This document shows, one piece after another, positions 9,015-18,456 of a stretch of DNA of 64,000 bases; within the stretch, counting starts at the first letter, position 1, and each line of letters opens with the position of its first letter. Under the pieces are notes generated by a model. It saw only the letters and a program-made list of their open reading frames with translations. It was not told where the DNA came from and did no database searches. Both the position numbers and the translations under genes were made by a program. Origin of the DNA: Candidatus Phytoplasma solani (GTDB lineage Bacteria > Bacillota_I > Bacilli_A > Acholeplasmatales > Acholeplasmataceae); the NCBI RefSeq assembly GCF_040126175.1, contig NZ_CP155828.1, positions 640,526 through 704,525 of the forward strand, in the 5' to 3' direction.

Positions 9015-9254
9015 ATGAGTAAAAAAACAAGCAAAAAAATTAAATCATTAACTAAAACCGCCAAACCTTACAGAGAGAAGGTACAAGATTACACAGAGAA
9101 TGCGCAAGAATACACAGCGGAGGCACAAGAATGCGTATCTTTGACGCAAGAATACACAGCGATGGCACAAAGATACACAACCTATGCGCAAGAATACACA
9201 GTAAAAGCACAACAATTAGAAAATGAAATTGAAAGATTAAAAAAGGAAATATAA
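9015..9254 (+). CDS. Heptad-repeat protein (AQ-x-YT-x-x repeats)
   Basis: 79 aa. A basic start (KKTSKKIKSLTK) is followed by six 21-base repeats at 9081-9206, each coding a heptad such as AQEYTAE, then a charged end LENEIERLKKEI. Ala and Tyr fall at positions a and d of a coiled coil. The same 21-base unit occurs nine times in the gene at 30993. Start chosen at the ATG after AGGAGAAATAAAATAAA. No enzyme motif is seen. Repeat number could change by slippage or recombination. Confidence 0.6.
   Translation: MSKKTSKKIKSLTKTAKPYREKVQDYTENAQEYTAEAQECVSLTQEYTAMAQRYTTYAQEYTVKAQQLENEIERLKKEI
9081..9206 (+). repeat. Six tandem 21-base repeats
   Basis: Units of the type GCGCAAGAATACACAGCGGA, in frame with the heptad-repeat protein. 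They are markedly richer in G and C than the surroundings. Confidence 0.85.
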
Positions 9255-9256
9255 AA

Positions 9257-9871
9257 ATGAATATAATCAAAGAAACAACCGACAAATATGGTTATAGAAT
9301 AATCAAAGAAACTAATTCACAAAACCAATTAATCAAAGAAATCGCATTCCGCCCCAACACCGAAACAATTTGGCACATCACCGAATATAACCCCCAAACA
9401 GGAAACGAAACCAAATCAACCTACTACAAATCCGACGGCACAACAATTTGGCACATCGACGAATTCGACCCAAAAACAGGAACCAAAACCAAAGAAACCT
9501 GGTACAACTCCGACGGAAAAACACTTCATTCCATCACCAAATACGACCTTGAAACAGGTAAAAAAATCAAACACACCAGCTACAAAGAAGATGGTGAATT
9601 CCTTTTCATCGCCAAATACGACCCCAAAACAGGTAATCAAATCAAATACACCAGCTACGGCATTCATGCCTCAACCATTAGTTGCATCAAAGAATACAAC
9701 CCCCAAACAGGAAACGAAACCAAAGAAACCTGGTACAACTCCGACGGAAAAACAATCGACCACATCTACGAATACGACCCTTTCCTCAAAAGAACCTATT
9801 ACCACGATGACGGTAAGACAATTTGGTATATCACCGAATTCAACTGGTTTGGTTGTTTTTTGGGGTATTGA
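9257..9871 (+). pseudogene. DUF2963-type repeat protein, 3' end cut off by an inverted sigF fragment
   Basis: 204 aa of about 22-residue repeats of the kind ITEYNPQTGNETK...YYKSDGTTI, the pattern of the phytoplasma DUF2963 family (function unknown). A longer relative with signal peptide and membrane anchor is at 49138-50520; this copy has neither. From base 9845 the sequence is sigF DNA in reverse, so the last nine residues (WFGCFLGY and the residue before) are foreign and the original end is lost. The stretch is clearly richer in C than its neighbours. It may still be translated, but is best read as truncated. Confidence 0.65.
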
Positions 9872-10153
9872 AGGTGAGTGGCTTTTTCTTATTAGTTCTC
9901 TGATTTCCGATTTGATGGTGGGAGTAGCGTAGGCGATAAAGTCGTAACCTAAATCTTGGTAATTATTGAGGGCTTTGATTAATCCTAAAATCCCTTCTTG
10001 ATATAAATCTTCTTTGGTTAAAACTCGAGGATAATATTTAAATTGATAAGTTAGTTTTTTGACTAAAGATAAATGAAGTTCGATTAATTGATTACGAATT
10101 TCTAAATTCTTTTTATTTTTTAAAAAATCTTTAAATAATTTTTGTCTTAACAT
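9845..10153 (-). pseudogene. sigF: Truncated sigF (RNA polymerase sigma factor)
   Basis: Codes for the first 103 or so residues of the sigma factor found whole at 30353-30988, starting MLRQKLFKDF and reaching SIPQKTTKP, where it runs into the DUF2963 gene in antisense. Region 4 (promoter -35 recognition) is missing, so it cannot act as a full sigma factor. Several changes from the full copy (for example SLVKKLTYQF for PLAKKLSNKF) show it is not a very recent duplicate. The open frame continues on both sides by chance. Confidence 0.8.
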
Positions 10154-10163
10154 TTTAATCCTT

Positions 10164-10288
10164 TCTAAAAACGTTTTTAGAAAAGATATGAAATTATTTT
10201 TTAGTCTTGGAAAAGAAAAAAAGACTAACTTAATAGTTAGTCTTAAAGAATTTTTAAAAAACAAAAAGTGTCTAAACTTTTGGAACAC
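10164..10288 (-). repeat. sigF leader / PMU-end repeat, copy A
   Basis: Reverse-complement copy of 30219-30342. It contains the palindrome TCTAAAAACGTTTTTAGA (10164-10181), the hairpin AAGACTAACT..AGTTAGTCTT (10221-10244) and the edge sequence AAGTGTCTAAACTTTTGGAACA. It separates the sigF relic from the remains of a secreted-protein gene. Confidence 0.75.
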
Positions 10289-11284
10289 CTCAGAGACATC
10301 TTTAACTGTATTAACAGATACTTTAACAACACTTTCAACAGCAAGAACTGTTCCTTTACTAATATTTTCAGCTACATCCAAAGGATTTTCTACTTCTTTA
10401 TAGTTGTTTTCGTTAAAAACATTTTTACCTAATTCATTAAAAACATTAACAGGATAACTAGTTGCTTTTCCAAAAGTTTTCCAAGCTTCTCTAAACTTCC
10501 TTTGGCTAAATTATTTACTACTGGAATATCATCAACTACATCAGTACAACTCATTATAAAATCTTCTACTTTGCTAATAACTGCACTAGCTGCTTCTAAA
10601 GTATCAGGGTTTTGTTCTAAAATATCACCTACAAGATTAACTAATTGCTCACTTGCAATCCCTGAAGCACCAGTAATTAAAAAATTACCAAAACTTACGT
10701 CTTTCACTGCTTTTTTAGTTACTTTTTGGGCTATTTTTTAAAAATTTTTTTGGTGGTAATTTTTTTAATCCTGGTAATTTCCATATTAAATAAAATCCGA
10801 GATTATCGTTATTTTTAGCATGTTTTGCTTTTAAAATATCATGATGTTGTAAAAAATCAACTTCTGGCATCCTCCAAAAACAATAAATATGAGAAGAACC
10901 ATTGCCTAACCATCTTAAATCAACAAAATCATAATTTTTATCTCTTTCGTTTCGAGTGCCACCATCAAAATAAACAGCAATTAAATCATCATCGCTATCT
11001 TTGATATACCAATGAATCGAGCCATATTGAGTAGAGTTATAAGAAGGAGAGTTAGAAACAAAACCGTTAAAATTGGGATTGATATATTTTTGAATATAAC
11101 TTAAAACATCATTGTTATTAGCATTTTGAGGTAAAGCCACGTGAATAATCTCAGTTTTTCTGATGATTCTTTCAGAAAATTCATTATCTCGAAGAGCAAA
11201 AACTTGATTTTTAAAAATTAACAAAAAGAAAAAAGATAACAATAAAATAACTTTTTGAGAAAAAACAATTTTTTTCCTAAACAT
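10286..11284 (-). pseudogene. Secreted-protein gene, copy A, broken by two frameshifts and truncated
   Basis: The first part (11284-10715, 189 codons) has the same signal peptide and exported domain as copies B and C. Within the A/T run at about 10735-10745 the frame shifts. It continues in the piece 10707-10429 (FLITGASGIASEQLVNLV and onward), then shifts again near 10490, where a third frame reads AWKTFGKATSYPVNVFNELG and runs on to about 10288. The linker after KAKHAKN differs from that of copies B and C (NDNLGFYLIWKLPGLKKLPP), which suggests recombination with another relative. The third-frame tail shows that the ancestral protein was longer than copies B and C. An AGGAGG box lies 14 bases before the ATG. 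Confidence 0.75.
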
Positions 11285-12472
11285 AGAATAAACTTAAACC
11301 TCCTAAAAAATTATTTTTTTATTTGATAAAATATTTAATAAAAATGAATAAAATAAAACCAATATTTAAAAAAATAACTAGAATGAAAAATTTATTATCC
11401 TAAAAGATTTTTATTGCCTTCTTTCCTTTAATAATTTAATTATATATTTTTTATACAATTGGTTTTTGGTTGACTTTTTTTATATCAGCTCATATTTTTT
11501 TAATATCATGTATTTTGAAACTAATAAAAATATATAATCATATATTATTATAACACTAAGTAAAAAAATGTTTAAATAAATTTTGGGTGAAGGGATTATG
11601 TGACTAAGAAAATCTAATAAAAAAAGACTTATAAACAATAAGTCTTTTAATTAGTGAAAATGTAAAAAGTTTTGATTTTAATGGAAATTCAAAACATTAT
11701 TCAAATACTGCTTTTTTTCATTCTAAGTTTTTTATGTATAATAAGTCAAAAAAATAAATAAATATTTCATCTTATTTTTTTAATGAAATAATTTACAATA
11801 CTTACAATAATATATCAAAATTTTTTTAAATTTAATTATGAAAGCGAAATATTATTTTATAAATAATTTTATCAATAATTTTGACTATTTTAGATGTTAT
11901 AAAAAAACATAATTTTTATCAACAAATAAATAAAAATTATATCTATTATTATTTCTAGATTAATATTAATTTTTAATATATTCATTATTTGTAATCTCTT
12001 TTTATGTAAAAAACGGGCTGCACGCCATCAAAAGGAACCATTTAAAAATTAAATTTGAGGATAAATAAAAAAAAATATTTATTCTCAAAATCAAACTATT
12101 TATTAATTGCTTTTATTCTAGCTAAAAAAATAAATTATCAACAAAAAATAAAAATATTTTGAAAATTTTTATCATTATTTTAATAAAGCACTTTTTTTTG
12201 TAATGATAAAAAAATACTAATTTAGCAACTACTCTATTCTTTAATTTTTTTATTATTTCTGTAAAAGAACATAAACGCCAATCACACTATAATTGTTTAA
12301 AAATACACTTTTAAATTAGCAAATTAATAATTCAATCAGCTTATTATAATCGAAACAATTAGGAAGAGAGAGCGCATAACTAATTCAAAACTTTTTTTTT
12401 GTAAATTCTGTTGCTAAAGAACAATATTATAACCAGAAACTGTAATCAGAATTATTAAAAAATTTAAACAAA
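11285..12472. other. Gene-free region: shared leader, membrane-gene scrap and unexplained conserved DNA (copy 1)
   Basis: 11285-11650 is a 5' leader shared with three other secreted-protein genes and includes the hairpin AAAGACTTAT..ATAAGTCTTT at 11623-11647. About 11760-11812 matches the last codons of the membrane-protein gene at 18457. The remaining 650 or so bases have no convincing ORF or tRNA but are nearly identical to 15165-15823, including an island of higher G+C around 12012-12045 (CGGGCTGCACGCCATC). Confidence 0.6.
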
Positions 12473-13717
12473 TTATATATTTTGTTTAAAGTTTTCATGT
12501 ATTTTATTAATTTTTTTTTCATACTCACTGTGTAATTTAGGTCTATAATAAATCAATTTTTTTATTTCTTGCGGTAAATATTGTTGATTAACATAATCAT
12601 TTGGAAAATCATGAGGATATTTATAACCAAAACCAATACCTAATTTGCTTGCTGAATTATAACTAGTATCTTGTAAATGTTTTGGTATATTAAAAACATT
12701 ACCTTTTAGAATATCTTCATAAGCTTTATTAGTTGCTAAATAAGCACTATTTGATTTTTCACTTAAACACATTTCGATAATTACTAACCCTAAAGGAATA
12801 CGTCCTTCTGGTAATCCAATTTGACGAAAAGCATCAATTGCTGTTTTTACATGTACAATAATCATTGGATTGGCTAATCCAATATCTTCATAAGCGGTAA
12901 TTAACATTCTTCTTAATAAAGCTTCATGATCGCCACTGGCTAATAATCTTGCAAAATAATGTAAAGCTGCATCAACATCGCTACCTCGAATAGATTTTTG
13001 TAACGCTGATTTTAAATTATGATGTTCATCGTTATTTTTAAAATTTGTTAAATTAGCTGATGAAGAAATTTGTTTAATAATTTTTGTTGTAATTTGTTCT
13101 TTAGGATATAAATGTAAGCACAGTTCTAACATATTTATGGCAATACGTAAATCTCCGTTAGAAAATTGACAAATTAATAATAAAGAATCTTTTAGAATGT
13201 TTAATGGTAATTTTTTATTAATAATCAACTTATTCAAGCCTTTTAACATTTCTTCGATCGTAATTCTTTCTAATTTAATGATATTGGCTCTTGAACGAAC
13301 ACTCGGATTAATTACAAAATATGGATTTTCAGTAGTACAAGCAAACATAATTAAATGACCGTTTTCTAAGTATTGTAATAAAATATCTTGACGATCTTTA
13401 TTCATTCTATGAATTTCTTCTACAATAATAATAAATTTTTTAAAATTTAATGCTTTTTGAATAATTTTTTCTAACTTGGTTTTTTTATCAATTGTAGCAT
13501 TAAAAATATCATATTCAATTTGTAAATCATTAGCTAATGCCTGGGCAAGGCTGCTTTTTCCAATACCTGGAACACCATAAAAAATTAAAGAACTAGCATA
13601 ATTATTTTTTAACATTCTCGAAATAATACCGTTTTGATCATTAATAAGATGACTTTGTCCAATGATATCAGTTATTGTTGACGGGCGTAAAGCAAATGCT
13701 AATGGTTTTTTAAACAT
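12473..13717 (-). CDS. rarA: Replication-associated recombination protein A (RarA/MgsA), copy 1
   Basis: AAA+ ATPase that acts at stalled replication forks. Walker A GVPGIGKSS is at residues 48-56; the Walker B region reads VEEIHRMNK (99-107) with Glu where the family normally has Asp (DEIHR). The sensor and lid follow, then the C-terminal MgsA domain with GYKYPHDFPNDYVNQQYLP. Length 414 aa is normal. AAAGGA lies 7 bases before the ATG. It is half of a tandem duplication; of the two copies only this one keeps the normal C-terminus, so it is the more likely working gene. Confidence 0.9.
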   Translation of the reverse strand: MFKKPLAFALRPSTITDIIGQSHLINDQNGIISRMLKNNYASSLIFYGVPGIGKSSLAQALANDLQIEYDIFNATIDKKTKLEKIIQKALNFKKFIIIVEEIHRMNKDRQDILLQYLENGHLIMFACTTENPYFVINPSVRSRANIIKLERITIEEMLKGLNKLIINKKLPLNILKDSLLLICQFSNGDLRIAINMLELCLHLYPKEQITTKIIKQISSSANLTNFKNNDEHHNLKSALQKSIRGSDVDAALHYFARLLASGDHEALLRRMLITAYEDIGLANPMIIVHVKTAIDAFRQIGLPEGRIPLGLVIIEMCLSEKSNSAYLATNKAYEDILKGNVFNIPKHLQDTSYNSASKLGIGFGYKYPHDFPNDYVNQQYLPQEIKKLIYYRPKLHSEYEKKINKIHENFKQNI

Positions 13718-13773
13718 TTTTTTTCCTTTGTGTATTTGAATTTTAATTTAAATTTTTTTATAAATATATTTTA

Positions 13774-14631
13774 TCAAATTTTAATATTAATATTGTAATT
13801 ATCTGTCCTTTTACTTTTAATGTTGATAAGCGCTTTGGTTCTCGTTCCTTTGGCTAAATTATTTACTACTAGAATATCATCAACTACATCAGTACAACTC
13901 ATTATAAAATCTTCTACTTTGCTAATAGCTGCACTAGCTGCTTCTAAAGTATCAGGGTTTTGTTCTAAAATATCACCTACAAGATTAACTAATTGCTCGC
14001 TTGCAATCCCTGAAGCACCAGTAATTAAAAAATTACCAAAACTTACGTCTTTCACTGCTTTTTTAGTTACTTTTTGGGCTATTTTTTTCATAATTTCTTT
14101 AATGGTGAATTTTTTGAGTTTTTTACTTCCCATTATCTTTTGCAACAGAGGATTAGTATTTTTAGCATGTTTTGCTTTTAAAATATCATGATGTTGTAAA
14201 AAATCAACTTCTGGCATCCTCCAAAAACAATACATATGAGAAGAACCATTGCCTAACCATCTTAAATCAACAAAATCATAATTTTTATCTCTTTCGTTTC
14301 GAGTGCCACCATCAAAATAAACAGCAATTAAATCATCATCGCTATCTTTGATATACCAATGAATCGAGCCATATTGAGTAGAGTTATAAGAAGGAGAGTT
14401 AGAAACAAAACCGTTAAAATTGGGATTGATATATTTTTGAATATAACTTAAAACATCATTGTTATTAGCATTTTGAGGTAAAGCCACGTGAATAATCTCA
14501 GTTTTTCTGATGATTCTTTCAGAAAATTCATTATCTCGAAGAGCAAAAACTTGATTTTTAAAAATTAACAAAAAGAAAAAAGATAACAATAAAATAACTT
14601 TTTGAGAAAAAACAATTTTTTTCCTAAACAT
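13774..14631 (-). CDS. Putative secreted protein, copy B
   Basis: 285 aa, function unknown. A Lys/Arg start and hydrophobic stretch (VILLLSFFFLLIF) end in QVFA at about residue 30, a typical Sec signal peptide, so the product should reach the outside; a phytoplasma lives inside host cells, so this means the host cytoplasm. The middle has WYIKDSDDDLIAVYFDGG and a later helical part. The last 23 residues (after NNLAKG) differ from copy A and look like an acquired end (TRTKALINIKSKRTD...). It is identical in protein sequence to copy C, pointing to a very recent duplication. Confidence 0.7.
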   Translation of the reverse strand: MFRKKIVFSQKVILLLSFFFLLIFKNQVFALRDNEFSERIIRKTEIIHVALPQNANNNDVLSYIQKYINPNFNGFVSNSPSYNSTQYGSIHWYIKDSDDDLIAVYFDGGTRNERDKNYDFVDLRWLGNGSSHMYCFWRMPEVDFLQHHDILKAKHAKNTNPLLQKIMGSKKLKKFTIKEIMKKIAQKVTKKAVKDVSFGNFLITGASGIASEQLVNLVGDILEQNPDTLEAASAAISKVEDFIMSCTDVVDDILVVNNLAKGTRTKALINIKSKRTDNYNINIKI

Positions 14632-15823
14632 AGAATAAACTTAAACCTCCTAAAAAATTATTTTTTTATTTGATAAAATATTTAATAAAAATGAATAAAA
14701 TAAAACAAATATTTAAAAAAATAACTAGAATGAAAAATTTATTATCCTAAAAGATTTTTGTTACCTTCTTTCCTTTAATAATTTAATTATATATTTTTTA
14801 TACAATTGGTTTTTGGTTGGGGTTGTTTTTTGATATCAACTCATATCTTTTGAATGTTATTTATTTTGAAACTAATAAATATATATAATCATATATTATT
14901 GTAACACTAAATAAAAAAAATGTTTAAATAAATTTTGGGTGAAGGGATTATGTGACTAAGAAAATCTAATAAAAAAAGACTTATAAACAATAAGTCTTTT
15001 AATCAGTGAAAATGTAAAAAGTTTTGATTTTAATGGAAATTCAAAACATTATTCAAATACTGCTTTTTTTCATTCTAAGTTTTTTATGTATAATAAGTCA
15101 AAAAAATAAATAAATATTTCATCTTATTTTTTTAATGAAATAATTTACAATACTTACAATAATATATCAAAATTTTTTTAAATTTAATTATGAAAGCGAA
15201 ATATTATTTTATAAATAATTTTATCAATAATTTTGTCTATTTTAGATGTTATAAAAAAACATAATTTTTATCAACAAATAAATAAAAATTATATCTATTA
15301 TTATTTCTAGATTAATATTAATTTTTAATATATTCATTATTTGTAATCTCTTTTTATGTAAAAAACGGGCTGCACGCCATCAAAAGGAACCATTTAAAAA
15401 TTAAATTTGAGGATAAATAAAAAAAAAATATTTATTCTCAAAATCAAACTATTTATTAATTGCTTTTATTCTAGCTAAAAAAATAAATTATCAACAAAAA
15501 ATAAAAATATTTTGAAAATTTTTATCATTATTTTAATAAAGCACTTTTTTTTGTAATGATAAAAAAATACTAATTTAGCAACTACTCTATTCTTTAATTT
15601 TTTTATTATTTCTGTAAAAGAACATAAACGCCAATCACACTATAATTGTTTAAAAATACACTTTTAAATTAGCAAATTAATAATTCAATCAGCTTATTAT
15701 AATCGAAACAATTAGGAAGAGAGAGCGCATAACTAATTCAAAACTTTTTTTGTAAATTCTGTTGCTAAAGAACAATATTATAACCAGAAACTGTAATCAG
15801 AATTATTAAAAAATTTAAACAAA
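14632..15823. other. Gene-free region: shared leader and unexplained conserved DNA (copy 2)
   Basis: Repeats 11285-12472 almost base for base, including the leader hairpin (14975-14999), the scrap of membrane-gene end and the G+C island near 15363-15396. No gene or tRNA is seen. Confidence 0.6.
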
Positions 15824-17050
15824 TTATATATTTTGTTTAAAGTTTTCGTGTATTTTATTAATTTTTTTTTCATACTCACTGTGTAATTTAGGTATATAAT
15901 AAATTCTTTTTTTTGGATTTATTGTTGATGATAAAATTTTTTCTAATTTACATTTTTTTGGTGGCAATAAGTATTTATTATAATTAACAAAATTATTCGA
16001 AGAATTTTGATAATTTTTTAATTTTTCTCTGGATTCTAAATAAGCTTTTTCATAAGCTTTATTAGTCGCTAAATAAGCACTATTTGATTTTTCGCTTAAA
16101 CACATTTCAATAATTACTAATCCTAAAGGAATACGTCCTTCTGGTAATCCAATTTGACGAAAAGCATCAATTGCTGTTTTTACATGTACAATAATCATTG
16201 GATTGGCTAATCCAATATCTTCATAAGCGGTAATTAACATTCTTCTTAATAAAGCTTCATGATCGCCACTGGCTAATAATCTTGCAAAATAATGTAAAGC
16301 TGCATCAACATCGCTACCTCGAATAGATTTTTGTAACGCTGATTTTAAATTATGATGTTCATCATTATTTTTAAAATTTGTTAAATTAGCTGATGAAGAA
16401 ATTTGTTTAATAATTTTTGTTGTAATTTGTTCTTTAGGATATAAATGTAAACATAGTTCTAACATATTTATGGCAATACGTAAATCTCCGTTAGAAAATT
16501 GACAAATTAATAATAAAGAATCTTTTAGAATGTTTAATGGTAATTTTTTATTAATAATCAACTTATTCAAGCCTTTTAACATTTCTTCGATCGTAATTCT
16601 TTCTAATTTAATGATATTGGCTCTTGAACGAACACTCGGATTAATTACAAAATATGGATTTTCAGTAGTACAAGCAAACATAATTAAATGACCGTTTTCT
16701 AAGTATTGTAATAAAATATCTTGACGATCTTTATTCATTCTATGAATTTCTTCTACAATAATAATAAATTTTTTAAAATTTAATGCTTTTTGAATAATTT
16801 TTTCTAACTTGGTTTTTTTATCAATTGTAGCATTAAAAATATCATATTCAATTTGTAAATCATTAGCTAATGCCTGGGCAAGGCTGCTTTTTCCAATACC
16901 TGGAACACCATAAAAAATTAAAGAACTAGCATAATTATTTTTTAACATTCTCGAAATAATACCGTTTTGATCATTAATAAGATGACTTTGTCCAATGATA
17001 TCAGTTATTGTTGACGGGCGTAAAGCAAATGCTAATGGTTTTTTAAACAT
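15824..17050 (-). CDS. rarA: RarA copy 2 with a replaced C-terminal segment
   Basis: Identical to copy 1 for the first 340 or so residues (P-loop at 48-56, same VEEIH). After NKAYE it changes to an unrelated Lys/Asn-rich stretch (KAYLESREKLKNYQNSS and on), then returns to the shared last 26 residues (PKLHSEYEKKINK...). The lost part holds the family's conserved GYKYPHDFPN region, so this copy may be inactive or altered. The segment swap between identical flanks suggests gene conversion from a third sequence. Confidence 0.75.
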   Translation of the reverse strand: MFKKPLAFALRPSTITDIIGQSHLINDQNGIISRMLKNNYASSLIFYGVPGIGKSSLAQALANDLQIEYDIFNATIDKKTKLEKIIQKALNFKKFIIIVEEIHRMNKDRQDILLQYLENGHLIMFACTTENPYFVINPSVRSRANIIKLERITIEEMLKGLNKLIINKKLPLNILKDSLLLICQFSNGDLRIAINMLELCLHLYPKEQITTKIIKQISSSANLTNFKNNDEHHNLKSALQKSIRGSDVDAALHYFARLLASGDHEALLRRMLITAYEDIGLANPMIIVHVKTAIDAFRQIGLPEGRIPLGLVIIEMCLSEKSNSAYLATNKAYEKAYLESREKLKNYQNSSNNFVNYNKYLLPPKKCKLEKILSSTINPKKRIYYIPKLHSEYEKKINKIHENFKQNI

Positions 17051-17106
17051 TTTTTTTCCTTTGTGTATTTGAATTTTAATTTAAATTTTTTTATAAATAT
17101 ATTTTA

Positions 17107-17964
17107 TCAAATTTTAATATTAATATTGTAATTATCTGTCCTTTTACTTTTAATGTTGATAAGCGCTTTGGTTCTCGTTCCTTTGGCTAAATTATTTACT
17201 ACTAGAATATCATCAACTACATCAGTACAACTCATTATAAAATCTTCTACTTTGCTAATAGCTGCACTAGCTGCTTCTAAAGTATCAGGGTTTTGTTCTA
17301 AAATATCACCTACAAGATTAACTAATTGCTCGCTTGCAATCCCTGAAGCACCAGTAATTAAAAAATTACCAAAACTTACGTCTTTCACTGCTTTTTTAGT
17401 TACTTTTTGGGCTATTTTTTTCATAATTTCTTTAATGGTGAATTTTTTGAGTTTTTTACTTCCCATTATCTTTTGCAACAGAGGATTAGTATTTTTAGCA
17501 TGTTTTGCTTTTAAAATATCATGATGTTGTAAAAAATCAACTTCTGGCATCCTCCAAAAACAATACATATGAGAAGAACCATTGCCTAACCATCTTAAAT
17601 CAACAAAATCATAATTTTTATCTCTTTCGTTTCGAGTGCCACCATCAAAATAAACAGCAATTAAATCATCATCGCTATCTTTGATATACCAATGAATCGA
17701 GCCATATTGAGTAGAGTTATAAGAAGGAGAGTTAGAAACAAAACCGTTAAAATTGGGATTGATATATTTTTGAATATAACTTAAAACATCATTGTTATTA
17801 GCATTTTGAGGTAAAGCCACGTGAATAATCTCAGTTTTTCTGATGATTCTTTCAGAAAATTCATTATCTCGAAGAGCAAAAACTTGATTTTTAAAAATTA
17901 ACAAAAAGAAAAAAGATAACAATAAAATAACTTTTTGAGAAAAAACAATTTTTTTCCTAAACAT
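17107..17964 (-). CDS. Putative secreted protein, copy C
   Basis: Same 285-aa product as copy B, with the signal peptide ending near QVFA. It is the first secreted gene of the array in reading direction. It has the same AGGAGG box 14 bases before the ATG and the same leader. Function unknown; possible host-directed protein. Confidence 0.7.
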   Translation of the reverse strand: MFRKKIVFSQKVILLLSFFFLLIFKNQVFALRDNEFSERIIRKTEIIHVALPQNANNNDVLSYIQKYINPNFNGFVSNSPSYNSTQYGSIHWYIKDSDDDLIAVYFDGGTRNERDKNYDFVDLRWLGNGSSHMYCFWRMPEVDFLQHHDILKAKHAKNTNPLLQKIMGSKKLKKFTIKEIMKKIAQKVTKKAVKDVSFGNFLITGASGIASEQLVNLVGDILEQNPDTLEAASAAISKVEDFIMSCTDVVDDILVVNNLAKGTRTKALINIKSKRTDNYNINIKI

Positions 17965-18456
17965 AGAATAAACTTAAACCTCCTAAAAAATTATTTTTTT
18001 ATTTGATAAAATATTTAATAAAAATGAATAAAATAAAACAAATATTTAAAAAAATAACTAGAATGAAAAATTTATTATCCTAAAAGATTTTTGTTACCTT
18101 CTTTCCTTTAATAATTTAATTATATATTTTTTATACAATTGGTTTTTGGTTGGGGTTGTTTTTTGATATCAACTCATATCTTTTGAATGTTATTTATTTT
18201 GAAACTAATAAATATATATAATCATATATTATTGTAACACTAAATAAAAAAAATGTTTAAATAAATTTTGGGTGAAGGGATTATGTGACTAAGAAAATCT
18301 AATAAAAAAAGACTTATAAACAATAAGTCTTTTAATCAGTGAAAATGTAAAAAGTTTTGATTTTAATGGAAATTCAAAACATTATTCAAATACTGCTTTT
18401 TTTCATTCTAAGTTTTTTATGTATAATAAGTCAAAAAAATAAATAAATATTTTATC
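17965..18456 (-). promoter_or_regulatory. Shared leader upstream of secreted gene copy C
   Basis: No gene. Matches 14632-15110 and 11285-11760, with the hairpin at 18308-18332 that probably ends the transcript of the membrane-protein gene. A promoter for the secreted gene must lie between that hairpin and 17965, but no clear -35/-10 pair stands out. Confidence 0.55.

Larger units (their letters stand above)
11285..17964. repeat. 3.3-kb tandem duplication (leader + rarA + secreted gene)
   Basis: Unit 1 is 11285-14631 and unit 2 is 14632-17964. The two agree almost throughout, apart from the rarA 3' segment (about 12480-12740 against 15830-16060) and a few small differences. With the flanking copies this gives three secreted genes and two rarA genes, as expected from unequal recombination. 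Confidence 0.88.

Noticed and set aside
9671..10381. Long minus-strand frame of 236 codons
   Set aside because: It joins a secreted-gene remnant, the sigF fragment and antisense DUF2963 DNA by chance; only the sigF part (9845-10153) is a recognisable gene piece.
12000..12060. Possible tRNA at the GC-richer island near CGGGCTGCACGCC
   Set aside because: No cloverleaf with T-loop and acceptor stem could be drawn. No tRNA or rRNA was recognised anywhere in the window.
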